A stretch of 64,000 nucleotides of DNA from assembly GCA_003584005.1 (NCBI GenBank), contig QXHL01000010.1:1-64000 (forward strand), in the 5' to 3' direction. This stretch comes from Alicyclobacillaceae bacterium I2511. GTDB taxonomy: Bacteria; Bacillota; Bacilli; Alicyclobacillales; Alicyclobacillaceae. A model generated the notes under the pieces. That model was given only the letters and a program-made list of their open reading frames with translations. It did no database searches and was not told the origin of the DNA. Below, in pieces: positions 55,295 to 63,615 of this stretch (its first letter is position 1; each line of letters opens with the position of its first letter). The position numbers and the translations under genes were made by a program.

Positions 55295-56032
55295 ATGGAA
55301 GCTGACTTGTGCGTGTTGGTGCATGGCTTCACAGGCACTCCAGAAGAACTTGCACCCCTGACCGCCGCACTTGTGCAGGAAGGGTACCGTGTTTTAACCC
55401 CTTTGCTGCCGGGACATGGTCAGGGTAAACGAGAATTGGCGCAGGCCACTGCAACACAGTGGTTGCAAGCAGTGGAATCATTAGTCCAAACAGAAAATTC
55501 ACCGGGGTCGGTGCATCTGATTGGTTTTTCAATGGGGGCCATGCTGGCGGGAGTAGTGGCCAGCCGTCATCCTGTGGCCAGCTTGACGCTGCTAGCCCCT
55601 GCGGTGTACTACGTGGGAACGCGACAAATTTTTCGTCAAATTGCCGGTGTCATCAAAGATACCTGGCACTCCACAGGGTCTCGACGGGGGGATTTCCTGC
55701 AGCGGCGGATTGAGGACCTGTCGGAAGCTCCCTTGTCTGGATTGAAGCAGTTTCGCCGCATGGTTAATCTAGGGAAAAGTTCCTTGCCCACCGTGACGGC
55801 GCCGGTGTGCATTGTGCAAGGCAGTCAGGACGCCACAGTGGAACCTCGTGGAGCCGAATATGTGCGGGCAAACCTCGGATCGACAGAGATTAAACTTCAC
55901 TTTTTGCCAGAGTCAGACCACCTGATGCTGTATGGACCTAATGCCCAGGAGGCGATAGACCTGGTGGTGTCGTTTGTGCAACAACACTCTCCCCATGCAC
56001 CCAAGTCCCTGGGGGACTCTGTGCAAGGTTGA
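55295..56032 (+). CDS. Carboxylesterase, alpha/beta hydrolase (Est30-like)
   Basis: 245 residues from ATG 55295. Oxyanion region LVHGFTGTPEEL, nucleophile elbow LIGFSMGAML (Ser), acid near GSQDATVEP and the His in PESDHLMLYG complete the triad. It matches the thermostable carboxylesterase family that lies between secG and rnr in Geobacillus and Bacillus. It hydrolyses short-chain esters; the natural substrate is unknown. Confidence 0.88.
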   Translation: MEADLCVLVHGFTGTPEELAPLTAALVQEGYRVLTPLLPGHGQGKRELAQATATQWLQAVESLVQTENSPGSVHLIGFSMGAMLAGVVASRHPVASLTLLAPAVYYVGTRQIFRQIAGVIKDTWHSTGSRRGDFLQRRIEDLSEAPLSGLKQFRRMVNLGKSSLPTVTAPVCIVQGSQDATVEPRGAEYVRANLGSTEIKLHFLPESDHLMLYGPNAQEAIDLVVSFVQQHSPHAPKSLGDSVQG

Positions 56033-56173
56033 ATGAAGTAAACCACCCTTATGAAATCGGGGGTTCATCGTCCATACTAGGACTGAGGGAGCAGACCTGT
56101 CCGCACAGGGGGTTTCCTGAAAGGTCGGCCGCATCCTGGACGGGTGCCGCAGTGACCGCGAGAGAATGGGTGA

Positions 56174-59100
56174 ATGAGTTTGGTACAACGAGAAGAAATA
56201 ATTGCCTTTATGGAACATGACGTTTATCGCCCCTTGACCGTACACGAGCTGGAGGACGTCTTTGAGGTAACGGATGTGGCGGCCATTCAGGCGTTTGCAA
56301 ACTTGCTCCAGGGGATGGAGGACCGGGGCGACGTGGTGCGCACCCGGGCTAACCGCTATGGGATACCGGAGCGAATGAACCTCGTGGTGGGTAGTCTGCA
56401 GATGAAAGCCCGCGGCTTTGGTTTTGTCATCCCTGAGGACAGCGGGGAGACCGATGTGTACGTGTCTGCTGGGGACCTCAACGGTGCCATGAGTGGGGAC
56501 CGCGTGATGGTGCGGGTAGAAAAGTCCACCTCGGGTCCTCGGCGTGAGGGCAAGATTATTCGCGTCTTGGAGAGGTCTAACAACCGGGCCGTCGGCAAAG
56601 TGACGCTACATGGCGGGTATGCCTTTGTTAGCCCGTTGGATAAACGTCTCAACCAGGACATCTTCATTCCCGCAGAGCTCTGGCTGGACGCACACGACGG
56701 CGATGTCGTGGTGGTGGAAATTACGGAATTCCCCACATCCACCCGTGGGCCTGAGGGCAGGGTGGTGGAAGTCTTAGGAAATCCGGATGCCCCTGGGGTG
56801 GATATTCTGGCCATTGTGCGCAAATTCGACCTGCCTGAGGTTTTTCCGCCAGAGGTGCTGGCCGCCGCTGAAGCCATTCCCAGTGAATTGGCAGAGCAGG
56901 ATTACTTGAATCGGCGGGATCTGCGCGGTCTGCAGGTGGTGACCATTGACGGGGACGATGCCAAAGACCTGGATGATGCCGTCCACGTACACCTGCTGGA
57001 CAATGGCAATTACCTGCTGGGGGTGCACATTGCCGATGTCGGGTATTATGTCCCCTACGGCGGAGAACTGGACCAGGAGGCCTTTCGCCGAGGCACCAGC
57101 GTGTACCTGGTGGATAGGGTTATTCCCATGCTGCCCCAGCGGCTGTCCAATGGGATTTGCTCCTTGAATCCCCGTGTCGACCGGCTTACCCTGTCCTGTG
57201 AAATGGAGATTACCCGGACTGGAGAAATCGTCAATCACGACATTTTTCCCAGTGTTATTTGTACCGCAGAGCGCATGACCTACACGGCCGTGCGCAAGAT
57301 TCTGGTGGACAAGGACGCACAACTCCTACAGCGCTACCAGGAGCTGGTTCCCATGTTTCAAACCATGCAGGAACTGGCGTCCGTTTTACGGGAGGCAAGG
57401 ATGCGCCGGGGAGCCATTGACTTTGATTTTGACGAAGTCAAGGTGCAGGTGGATGACCTGGGCCGCCCCCTGGAGTTGTCGCCCATTCACCGCTCCGTGG
57501 CCGAGCGGTTGATTGAGGAGTTTATGTTGGCTGCCAATGAAACCGTAGCACAACACTTTCACTGGCTGAATGTGCCCTTCGTTTACCGGGTGCACGAGTC
57601 CCCAGACCTCGTGAAAATGCAGGAGTTCAATGAGTTCATCAGCAACTTCGGTTACCACGTGCGGGGCGTGGGCAACCAAATTCATCCACGGGCCCTGCAG
57701 TTTGTGCTACATCAAATTGCTGGGACTCGTGAGGAACCGGTGATTTCACATCTAATGTTGCGTTCTATGCGGCAAGCCCGCTATGCTCCGGAGAGCTTGG
57801 GCCACTTCGGTTTGGCCGCCGAGTTTTACAGCCACTTCACTTCGCCCATCCGTCGCTACCCGGATTTGACGATACACCGGATTATGCGGGAGGCCTTGGC
57901 AGGGACATTGAGTCCACATCGCCAGGAGCAATTGACCGCCTTTGTAGCAGAGGCCGCAAAACAGTCCAGCCTGCGGGAGCGCGTCGCCCAAGACGCGGAA
58001 CGAGAGACCAGTCAACTGAAGATGGTGGAGTATATGCTGGACCATCTGGGAGAAACATTTGATGGAATCATTAGCGGCGTGACCCAGTTTGGCCTGTTTG
58101 TCCACTTGGCCAACGGTGTGGAAGGCCTGATACACGTCAGTTACCTGACGGACGATTACTACGTCCTCAACGAGAAGCAGATGGCGTTGGTGGGGGAGCG
58201 CACACGCCGGGTATTTCGTTTGGGCGATCCGGTGCAAGTCGAGGTTACCAACGCCAATAGGGAGGCCCTCACCATAGATTTTGCCCTATTGGCCCATCAC
58301 CGGGAAGGAACCCTGGTGAAGCATGGAGGAGTGGAAACAGTGGAGTATGATGAAGATTTGTCGCCTAAAGAACGGCAGCGCCGCGAGCAAGATAGGACAC
58401 ACACGCCAATAAAAGGACGGGCAGTCGGTTGGCAGCGTGGCGGCAGCAACCGGGATGGCAACCCGCAGCGGGACCCATCTGGCGATGCTCGGCGCGAGCA
58501 GCGCCCACAGAGGGCTAAACTTGCCGGACCGCCCGCATTGGCCAGAGAACTAGGCCGGGCTGGACGCACCGGATCAGGCCGATTTACTAGAGACGTACGG
58601 CCCGCCGCAGCAGATGGGGGCCGTCGCCCTGGGGTAGGGGAGTCTGCGAGGGCCAACGAAGGCCGCGGAAGTTATGAAGGCCGCCGTCCCAGCAGTCAAC
58701 TCGGCAGCGCCCGACCCAGCGATGGCAGTGCCAGACGCGGGCCTGCCACAGGTCGCGGCACATACGGCGGCAGGGGCCGTGCAGGACAAAACCGAGGCTT
58801 GGAACGGGATGGCGAATACGGCCATCGCCAATACGCGAATCAGAGCCAGGTGAATGGGGATGGACAGGCCCATAGCACCGAAGCGCAGGTGCAGCAGCCA
58901 GCGAGCCCACAGCGCAACGTCGAACGAGGGCCATGGAGCGGGCGCGCCGAGAGACAAGCGAACGGCCACCGCAGCTTTGCGCGTTCAGGACAGGCTCGGG
59001 GAAGCTGGGAAGAACGGCGGCCAGAGGGACGGCGGGAGCAAGCGGCACCCGGGCAGGGCCGAGGCAGCTGGGAAGACCGCCGACCAGAGGGACGGCGGGA

Positions 59101-59701
59101 GCAGGCGGCACCCGGGCAGGGCCGGGGCAGCTGGGAAGAGCGGCGACCGGGATCGCGCCCAGCAGGCGGACCGGCAGGTGCAGGTAGGCGGCCATCGGCT
59201 GGTAGGCCGGAGCCCGGAGCAGGCCGCAGGGAATATGGCGACCACCGGTCAGAGGGACGGCGGGAGCAGGCGGCACCTGGACAGGGCCGAGGAAGCTGGG
59301 AAGAGCGGCGACCGGGATCGCGCCCAGCAGGCGGGCCGGCAGGTGCCAGCAGGCGGCCATCGGTCAGTAGGCCGGGAAGAAGTGCGGACACTCGAAGCTT
59401 TTCTGGTGCTGCAGAACAGGCAGTGTCCCGTGAGGGATTTGAACTTGTCTCGAATCGCGAGCCAGCCGGACGCAACAGACGGGAATTCAGTCACGGCCAG
59501 GGGAAACCGGCGTGGGGTCCAGCCCATCAACCGCGGAGTAAAAGTCCAACCACAGGGGCTGGTGGACGGGGAGGCCGCAGTTCTGAGGCCCGCTCTGGAC
59601 CGTCTCGCGGCACGCATCCAGGCCAGGAACGAGGCTTTGTCCCAAGCGGCAGACCCAGTGGAAAGAACAAGGGCAAACATATAGATAGACGGGCGCACTG
59701 A
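56174..59701 (+). CDS. rnr: Ribonuclease R with a ~450-residue disordered Arg/Gly-rich tail
   Basis: 1175 residues against the usual 720-800. Residues 1-~70: winged helix. ~70-215: two cold-shock domains (ARGFGFVIPEDSGETDVYVS; GYAFVSPLDKRLNQDIF). ~240-580: RNB nuclease with the acidic site IDGDDAKDLDDAVHV and SPIRRYPDLTIHR. ~620-705: S1 domain (FDGIISGVTQFGLFVHL). From ~720 on the sequence is low complexity, rich in Arg, Gly, Gln, Glu, Pro and Ser, with repeated GRREQAAPGQGRGSWEERR units. Normal RNase R ends with a short basic tail that binds RNA and SmpB/tmRNA; this one is greatly enlarged. smpB and ssrA follow. Confidence 0.93.
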   Translation: MSLVQREEIIAFMEHDVYRPLTVHELEDVFEVTDVAAIQAFANLLQGMEDRGDVVRTRANRYGIPERMNLVVGSLQMKARGFGFVIPEDSGETDVYVSAGDLNGAMSGDRVMVRVEKSTSGPRREGKIIRVLERSNNRAVGKVTLHGGYAFVSPLDKRLNQDIFIPAELWLDAHDGDVVVVEITEFPTSTRGPEGRVVEVLGNPDAPGVDILAIVRKFDLPEVFPPEVLAAAEAIPSELAEQDYLNRRDLRGLQVVTIDGDDAKDLDDAVHVHLLDNGNYLLGVHIADVGYYVPYGGELDQEAFRRGTSVYLVDRVIPMLPQRLSNGICSLNPRVDRLTLSCEMEITRTGEIVNHDIFPSVICTAERMTYTAVRKILVDKDAQLLQRYQELVPMFQTMQELASVLREARMRRGAIDFDFDEVKVQVDDLGRPLELSPIHRSVAERLIEEFMLAANETVAQHFHWLNVPFVYRVHESPDLVKMQEFNEFISNFGYHVRGVGNQIHPRALQFVLHQIAGTREEPVISHLMLRSMRQARYAPESLGHFGLAAEFYSHFTSPIRRYPDLTIHRIMREALAGTLSPHRQEQLTAFVAEAAKQSSLRERVAQDAERETSQLKMVEYMLDHLGETFDGIISGVTQFGLFVHLANGVEGLIHVSYLTDDYYVLNEKQMALVGERTRRVFRLGDPVQVEVTNANREALTIDFALLAHHREGTLVKHGGVETVEYDEDLSPKERQRREQDRTHTPIKGRAVGWQRGGSNRDGNPQRDPSGDARREQRPQRAKLAGPPALARELGRAGRTGSGRFTRDVRPAAADGGRRPGVGESARANEGRGSYEGRRPSSQLGSARPSDGSARRGPATGRGTYGGRGRAGQNRGLERDGEYGHRQYANQSQVNGDGQAHSTEAQVQQPASPQRNVERGPWSGRAERQANGHRSFARSGQARGSWEERRPEGRREQAAPGQGRGSWEDRRPEGRREQAAPGQGRGSWEERRPGSRPAGGPAGAGRRPSAGRPEPGAGRREYGDHRSEGRREQAAPGQGRGSWEERRPGSRPAGGPAGASRRPSVSRPGRSADTRSFSGAAEQAVSREGFELVSNREPAGRNRREFSHGQGKPAWGPAHQPRSKSPTTGAGGRGGRSSEARSGPSRGTHPGQERGFVPSGRPSGKNKGKHIDRRAH
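59003..59400 (+). repeat. 63 bp in-frame repeats in the rnr tail
   Basis: AGCTGGGAAGA motifs start at 59003, 59066 and 59129 (63 bp period) and again at 59294 (165 bp later). The longer segment, encoding RRPGSRPAGGPAGA, is also duplicated. Because units are multiples of 3 the frame is kept. Other frames stay open here too; these are composition artefacts. Confidence 0.9.
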
Positions 59702-59708
59702 CACGGGC

Positions 59709-59746
59709 CCTGGCAGTTGCCAAACATTGCGTTGGCAACTGCCAGG
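59709..59746. terminator. 15 bp perfect hairpin after rnr
   Basis: CCTGGCAGTTGCCAA (59709-59723) and its complement (59732-59746). No T-run follows, so it may be a pause, processing or mRNA 3'-protection site rather than a true terminator. Confidence 0.55.
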
Positions 59747-59850
59747 CGGGCATAATAAGACAACAGAAAGAGTGTACCTTTCCAACCAGTGGCCGACGGA
59801 CGCAGCAAGACGCGCCACAACCGTCGGCAACGGCCTAGGGGGTGTCCGAG

Positions 59851-60318
59851 GTGGCCAAACAAGACGACAAGGTGCTGGCGCAAAACCGCAAGGCTTATCA
59901 CGACTACTTCATTGAGGAAACCCTTGAGGCCGGCATTGTGCTCAAGGGCACCGAAATTAAGTCCATCCGCCACAGTTCCGCCAACCTGCGGGACGCCTAT
60001 GCCCGGATGGAAAATGGTGAGGTCTGGCTGGTCAACATGCACATCAGCCCCTATGAACAGGGCAATCAGTTCAACCATGAGCCCTTGCGATCCCGCAAGT
60101 TGTTGCTGCATCGCAATGAAATTCGCAAACTTATTGGCGCCGTGAAGGAAGAGGGATTCACCCTGGTGCCCACCAAACTGTATTTGCGCAACGGCTTTTG
60201 CAAGGTGGAGTTAGGGCTGGCCAAAGGCAAAAAGAACTACGACAAACGAGAAGCCACAAAAAAGCGGGATGCTCAGCGGGATATCGCTCGCGCCTTGCGG
60301 GACAGACAGCGGGTGTGA
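59851..60318 (+). CDS. smpB: SsrA-binding protein SmpB
   Basis: GTG 59851 has GGGGG 8 bases upstream; GTG 59842 is too close to it. About 155 residues: [38 protein letters not shown] and the basic tail [20 protein letters not shown] are the SmpB signatures. It binds tmRNA and places it in the stalled ribosome. The tmRNA gene lies 166 bp downstream. Confidence 0.95.
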   Translation: MAKQDDKVLAQNRKAYHDYFIEETLEAGIVLKGTEIKSIRHSSANLRDAYARMENGEVWLVNMHISPYEQGNQFNHEPLRSRKLLLHRNEIRKLIGAVKEEGFTLVPTKLYLRNGFCKVELGLAKGKKNYDKREATKKRDAQRDIARALRDRQRV

Positions 60319-60405
60319 TGCAGGAAAGTCCGGGTTGGTTGAACCGCGTTCCCATTTGTAACACGGCCACATTGTGGTGTGGCAGCCGATGGAACCTATT
60401 TCCGA

Positions 60406-60434
60406 TTGTCGAATGGCTTCATTCGCGGTATGAT
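60406..60434 (+). promoter_or_regulatory. Promoter of ssrA
   Basis: TTGTCG (60406-60411), 17 bp, TATGAT (60429-60434). Transcription would start about 45 bp before the mature tmRNA 5' end, leaving a leader with a CCAGGA/TCCTGG hairpin for RNase P to remove. Confidence 0.65.
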
Positions 60435-60484
60435 AGAGACACGAACCAGGAACCTGCCAGTGGGTATCCTGGCCTCACTTTCAT

Positions 60485-60866
60485 GGGGGCGTTTTGGATT
60501 CGACGGGGATTGTTTGAGCATGCACGGCGGGTCGTGGGGCTGCGAGGCCACGTTAAAAACGCGGACCTAAATCTAACTGGCAAAGCTAAAAAAAGCTTCA
60601 CCTCATACGACAGCAACCTCGCCCTGGCTGCCTAATCGCATCCAGGCCTTCACCGGGCGTGTCGCTCGTGCACACCGTGTGATGTCAACTTAGCGGGCTA
60701 GCCCTCGGTCAGTGTTCGCGGACCCCTGGCGAAACATAGCGAACTCACCCGTTTGTGAGCGCGTGCGCCCGCGCGCAGCGGGAACATCTCAGTAGACGCA
60801 CTACACCCGTAGATGTTCATGTTACGAGGTCTTCGGACGCGGGTTCGACTCCCGTCGCCTCCACCA
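60485..60866 (+). ncRNA. ssrA: Transfer-messenger RNA (tmRNA)
   Basis: About 382 nt. The 5' end GGGGGCGTTTTGGATTCGAC and the 3' end GGGTTCGACTCCCGTCGCCTCCACCA region (T arm, acceptor, encoded CCA) form the tRNA-like domain, with one G.U pair in the acceptor stem. The mRNA-like part near 60571-60635 encodes a tag ending NLALAA and a TAA; reading from GGC gives GKAKKSFTSYDSNLALAA. It rescues stalled ribosomes with SmpB. The resume codon is my inference. Confidence 0.95.
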
Positions 60867-60895
60867 ATCAAAACCACGACCAACCCGTCGTGGAG

Positions 60896-60928
60896 AAACC
60901 CAGTCCCCTTGCGGGGGCTGGTTTTTTT
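60896..60928 (+). terminator. Terminator of ssrA
   Basis: ACCCAGTCCCC, TTGC loop, GGGGGCTGGTTTTTTT. A smaller stem CCACGAC/GTCGTGG (60874-60892) precedes it. Confidence 0.85.
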
Positions 60929-60947
60929 AGTTCAGTCAGTTGCCTAG

Positions 60948-61586
60948 TTAACATGCTTGGAACGTCGAAACAGGCGGCCGTTTTCTACAACCACGAACGA
61001 CAACCTTGGTGCTGCAGGTGGGACCGACTTGGAGGTGAGGCGGCGACTCTACGAAGTAGTCTTTAAATATACAGAGAAAGTCCTCAAGGTCGAGTTCGGA
61101 AAGGCATTGCAACTCTGATGGCAAGTCTGTTTTCAGGATAGTTGCACCCAGCTTTTTCACCCCGAGCAGTCGTCTGGTTCCAACTTTCGTACCGCAGTGT
61201 AAATCAATGTGGAGTGGAGCGAGTCTACGGTGAGCGCAGATGGCACGAGTCATGTCATAGATCGCTAAGTCGCCGATACCGGGTACCTTACACTTCGTCA
61301 CAATTCGATGTACGGCGTCCCAGGTATCAGCCTGTTGGATCAAAGGAATCTTCAGAGAAACTTCGACCTTAAATGCTGCAATAGCCTCTGCCTTAATTCG
61401 ACGAGCATGTCCGTGTCGTTTTTTCTTGACTTGGGCATGAGTTGAAAGGTCAGTACCAAACGTATCGACCACTGCTTGCAGGTCTTGGAGCCCCCGATAA
61501 AACTTTTCTTCGCTTTGACGCTTAGGTTTAATCCCGGTGTTATACGTGTCAACCAATAGTACAAGCCAATCATGTTTAACGGACAT
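60948..61586 (-). CDS. Hypothetical protein with helix-hairpin-helix-like motif
   Basis: 212 residues from ATG 61586 (AAAGGAGGG upstream). The middle reads KCKVPGIGDLAIYDMTRAIC and then LAPLHIDLHCGTKVGTRRLL. A Gly-x-Gly-(D/E)-Leu hairpin followed by 'YLH-GT--G' resembles hypothetical HhH proteins I recall from prophages and accessory regions. DNA binding is plausible; no catalytic site is recognised. It is the first gene after ssrA, on the opposite strand, and probably accessory. Confidence 0.6.
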   Translation of the reverse strand: MSVKHDWLVLLVDTYNTGIKPKRQSEEKFYRGLQDLQAVVDTFGTDLSTHAQVKKKRHGHARRIKAEAIAAFKVEVSLKIPLIQQADTWDAVHRIVTKCKVPGIGDLAIYDMTRAICAHRRLAPLHIDLHCGTKVGTRRLLGVKKLGATILKTDLPSELQCLSELDLEDFLCIFKDYFVESPPHLQVGPTCSTKVVVRGCRKRPPVSTFQAC

Positions 61587-61660
61587 TCGGTCTCCCTCCT
61601 TTTACCCTGGCTATGCTGTTGAAAGCGTTGAAAGGCGCATTTCCCATTATATGCAGTCGG

Positions 61661-62317
61661 TTACGAGTACAGGTCTTCAACATACTTTGCATTCCGAACA
61701 CGAGCTAACGTACTTTCTTTGTTCTGGGAAAATTTCGACTGACGCCAGTCTCTGAGTGGAATGGGTTCGTCAAATGAGCCGATTTCGTCAAAGAGTACTA
61801 CGTGGTTTGGCCCATCCCACTTTCCAAGTTCATCCCAAAACCTTTTGTCTTGGGTCAATGGAACGAGTTCCGGAACCATATGATAATCTTGAGGACAAAG
61901 GTCATAGAGGATTTCTTTGACCCGGCCGTACTGTTTCACATGACGTGGAAAAGCGTTTGTTGTCCCATCATCCTCGGTCTTGGTTGTCTCGTAAAATAGC
62001 AGATATCGTGCAGGAGTGACGCGACCTAATTTTGTGTTGAACAGGTAAACCTTATGCGCGTTGGCGAGCTGCATGTACCAAGGGTGTTGGGTTACTACAA
62101 CGGCCTCTCGGACCTCTTTCACCGGCAAATCACCAACTATTTTCCGTTCAAACTTCGGCGTCACGATGCCCATCATTTTTTCAACCCTTTCTTCTAATGA
62201 CTCGGAAATAAAAGCATTCACACTCTTTGAGGACGCCTGAGCACATTCTGCAACTTGTTTGTGCAATTCAGGAGAAATTCGAAGAAGTATACGCCCACTG
62301 TAGTCCTCAACCGACAT
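61661..62317 (-). CDS. Ribbon-helix-helix (HicB-like) domain fused to an unknown C-terminal domain
   Basis: 218 residues from ATG 62317 (AAGGAGG upstream). Residues ~5-50, YSGRILLRISPELHKQVAEC and then SSKSVNAFISESLEERV, are a typical HicB-type arc/ribbon-helix-helix DNA-binding end. The remaining ~165 residues (VVTQHPWYMQLANAHKVYLF, ARYLLFYETTKTEDDG, RHVKQYGRVKEILYDL, DGPNHVVLFDEIGSFDEPIP) form an alpha/beta domain I cannot name; it has some flavour of PUA/ASCH-like folds. HicB antitoxins are normally ~110-150 aa with the DNA-binding part at one end. No HicA-like toxin is adjacent. Confidence 0.65.
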   Translation of the reverse strand: MSVEDYSGRILLRISPELHKQVAECAQASSKSVNAFISESLEERVEKMMGIVTPKFERKIVGDLPVKEVREAVVVTQHPWYMQLANAHKVYLFNTKLGRVTPARYLLFYETTKTEDDGTTNAFPRHVKQYGRVKEILYDLCPQDYHMVPELVPLTQDKRFWDELGKWDGPNHVVLFDEIGSFDEPIPLRDWRQSKFSQNKESTLARVRNAKYVEDLYS

Positions 62318-62501
62318 CTTGAACCTCCTTCAACAAGAGACATGAGGTGATATCGGTATTGTGGCACAGAGTTTAGAACGAATCAAGAGGCAAGGAATGA
62401 TATCGTGTGGAAGTGCCGTAAAGAGGGGGGAGGTAGACCTTCATGTAGTTCAGGTGATCGTGACTGACTGGGTACTCCAGATGTCCTCCGCCACCAAGTT
62501 G

Positions 62502-62684
62502 TTACCAGTAAACCTCTGTTCCATTTTGCTCGCTGTAACAGGCCACGCAGAGCACGACACTAACCTTTGAAAGGAAAATATCCTCGTTCTTGTGCTGAGC
62601 CAGCCGCTTTCCGCACCTGTCGCAAACCTCAGTATCCTCCTCGTCAGGAGGCGGTGAAAACTGTGTTTTAGTATGGCAAATCAT
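62502..62684 (-). CDS. Small zinc-ribbon protein
   Basis: From ATG 62684, 60 residues: an N-terminal MICHTKTQFSPPPDEEDTEV, then Cys-x2-Cys (CDRCGKRL) and a second Cys-x2-Cys (LCVACYSE), a simple zinc ribbon. It overlaps the 3' end of the upstream gene by 17 bp, suggesting an operon. Function is unknown. Confidence 0.55.
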   Translation of the reverse strand: MICHTKTQFSPPPDEEDTEVCDRCGKRLAQHKNEDIFLSKVSVVLCVACYSEQNGTEVYW

Positions 62685-63228
62685 CGTCGTCGATCTCCGT
62701 AACGGGCATGCCATAGCCCGCTTCATGCTTACGTCGATAGAAACGGTAGGTGAACGCGCCAGCTTTCGTTTCCGTCGGATCGATCCAATCCGTCAACTCA
62801 ACGGCGTCAAAGTACCGTCCCATTTCCATGCCAAGCCGCGCCTCCGTTAACCACGGGTAAGGCGGGTAATTCAGGTGAACGGCAACAGTGCGCGTAGCCT
62901 CAGGCCCGTCTTGGTAGTCGTCGTACTTAGTGGGGGAGGGCACCGACAGGCTGCAGGGGCCATCCTGCAGGCGTTTTTCCGCCCAGGCAAAGGCTTCGGC
63001 CCCCTCCGGTGTCTTGCCACGGTAGAACAGCAACAGCGGCCTCGTTGGCCGCCTGTCAGCCGTCTGTTCTGTGCCATACCAATCCGTGTCACCGGGTTCG
63101 CCGTCCGGTAGCAGCAACAGCATTACTCCGTCGAAGTCGCGGTGGCGCATCCCAGTGTAAACTGCATCGCCTGGTTCATCGGCGTCGGATATTTCGTGGA
63201 GTACCCATTTCGGTAGTTGATTACTCAT
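62668..63228 (-). CDS. Hypothetical acidic protein (186 aa)
   Basis: ATG 63228 has GAAGGGAG upstream. The sequence is acidic with many Tyr/Trp/Pro (MRHRDFDGVMLLLLPDGEPG, LNYPPYPWLTEARLGMEMG, DDDDLPY at the end). No membrane segment or catalytic motif is recognised. It is the first gene of a two-gene minus-strand unit with the zinc-ribbon protein. Accessory origin is likely from its surroundings. Confidence 0.55.
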   Translation of the reverse strand: MSNQLPKWVLHEISDADEPGDAVYTGMRHRDFDGVMLLLLPDGEPGDTDWYGTEQTADRRPTRPLLLFYRGKTPEGAEAFAWAEKRLQDGPCSLSVPSPTKYDDYQDGPEATRTVAVHLNYPPYPWLTEARLGMEMGRYFDAVELTDWIDPTETKAGAFTYRFYRRKHEAGYGMPVTEIDDDDLPY

Positions 63229-63249
63229 TCTGTAATGCTCCCTTCGTTA

Positions 63250-63284
63250 TAAAAAAGAAAAAGCTCAGGCGACACTGCCTGAGC
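63250..63284 (-). terminator. Terminator of the interrupted recombinase-like gene
   Basis: GCTCAGGC (63263-63270) and GCCTGAGC (63277-63284); on the minus strand the stem is followed by TTTTTCTTTTTT. The stop codon of the fragment lies within the stem. Confidence 0.8.
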
Positions 63285-63407
63285 CATCCATCAGTTTTCT
63301 CCTTGCCTGTTCGGACCGCAGTTCGAGCGGCTTGTCGTCCGGACCCGAGTCCGGTACTCCAACACGGAAAGTTACCTCGACCCGGTCGCGGTACACGACA
63401 ACTATAG
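63265..63407 (-). pseudogene. C-terminal remnant of a serine-recombinase-like gene, cut by an IS3-family end
   Basis: Reading leftward from the insertion border the frame gives TIVVVYRDRVEVTFRVGVPD and ends MDGSGSVA. A closing beta-hairpin of the type 'IV-V-x-DRVEV-F' is common at the C terminus of large serine recombinases and integrases. The remainder is missing. The family call is weak because the piece is only about 47 codons. Confidence 0.35.
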
Positions 63408-63615
63408 TGGACCCAGGGATTCGGACAGCAGAAAGGGGTTCGCGTAAGCTACAATTATGAGTATGAGAAAACATTACACAGCAGCGTTCAAAGCCCAAGT
63501 CGTTCAGGAGATTTTGAAGGAGGATCGAACTATCGCGCAGATATCAGCGGAGTTCGGGGTTCATCCAACTATGCTTCATAAATGGAAGAACACGGTCATC
63601 GAGAATATGACGGAC
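63408..63615 (+). mobile_element. Left end of an IS3-family element, truncated
   Basis: TGGACCCAGGGATTCGGACA at 63408 has the TG...GGACA pattern of IS3-group left ends, followed 49 bp later by orfA. Similarity to orfA stops near 63610, so the element is truncated or fused to other DNA. Confidence 0.5.

Noticed and set aside
58854-59684. Long open frames on both strands over the rnr tail
   Set aside because: They result from GC-rich codon repeats of the real frame; none has a ribosome binding site or a recognisable domain.
62361-62570. 69-codon plus-strand gene divergent from the HicB-like gene
   Set aside because: A GAGGTG lies upstream of the GTG but at long spacing, the product has no recognisable features and it runs into the convergent zinc-ribbon gene; evidence too thin to call.
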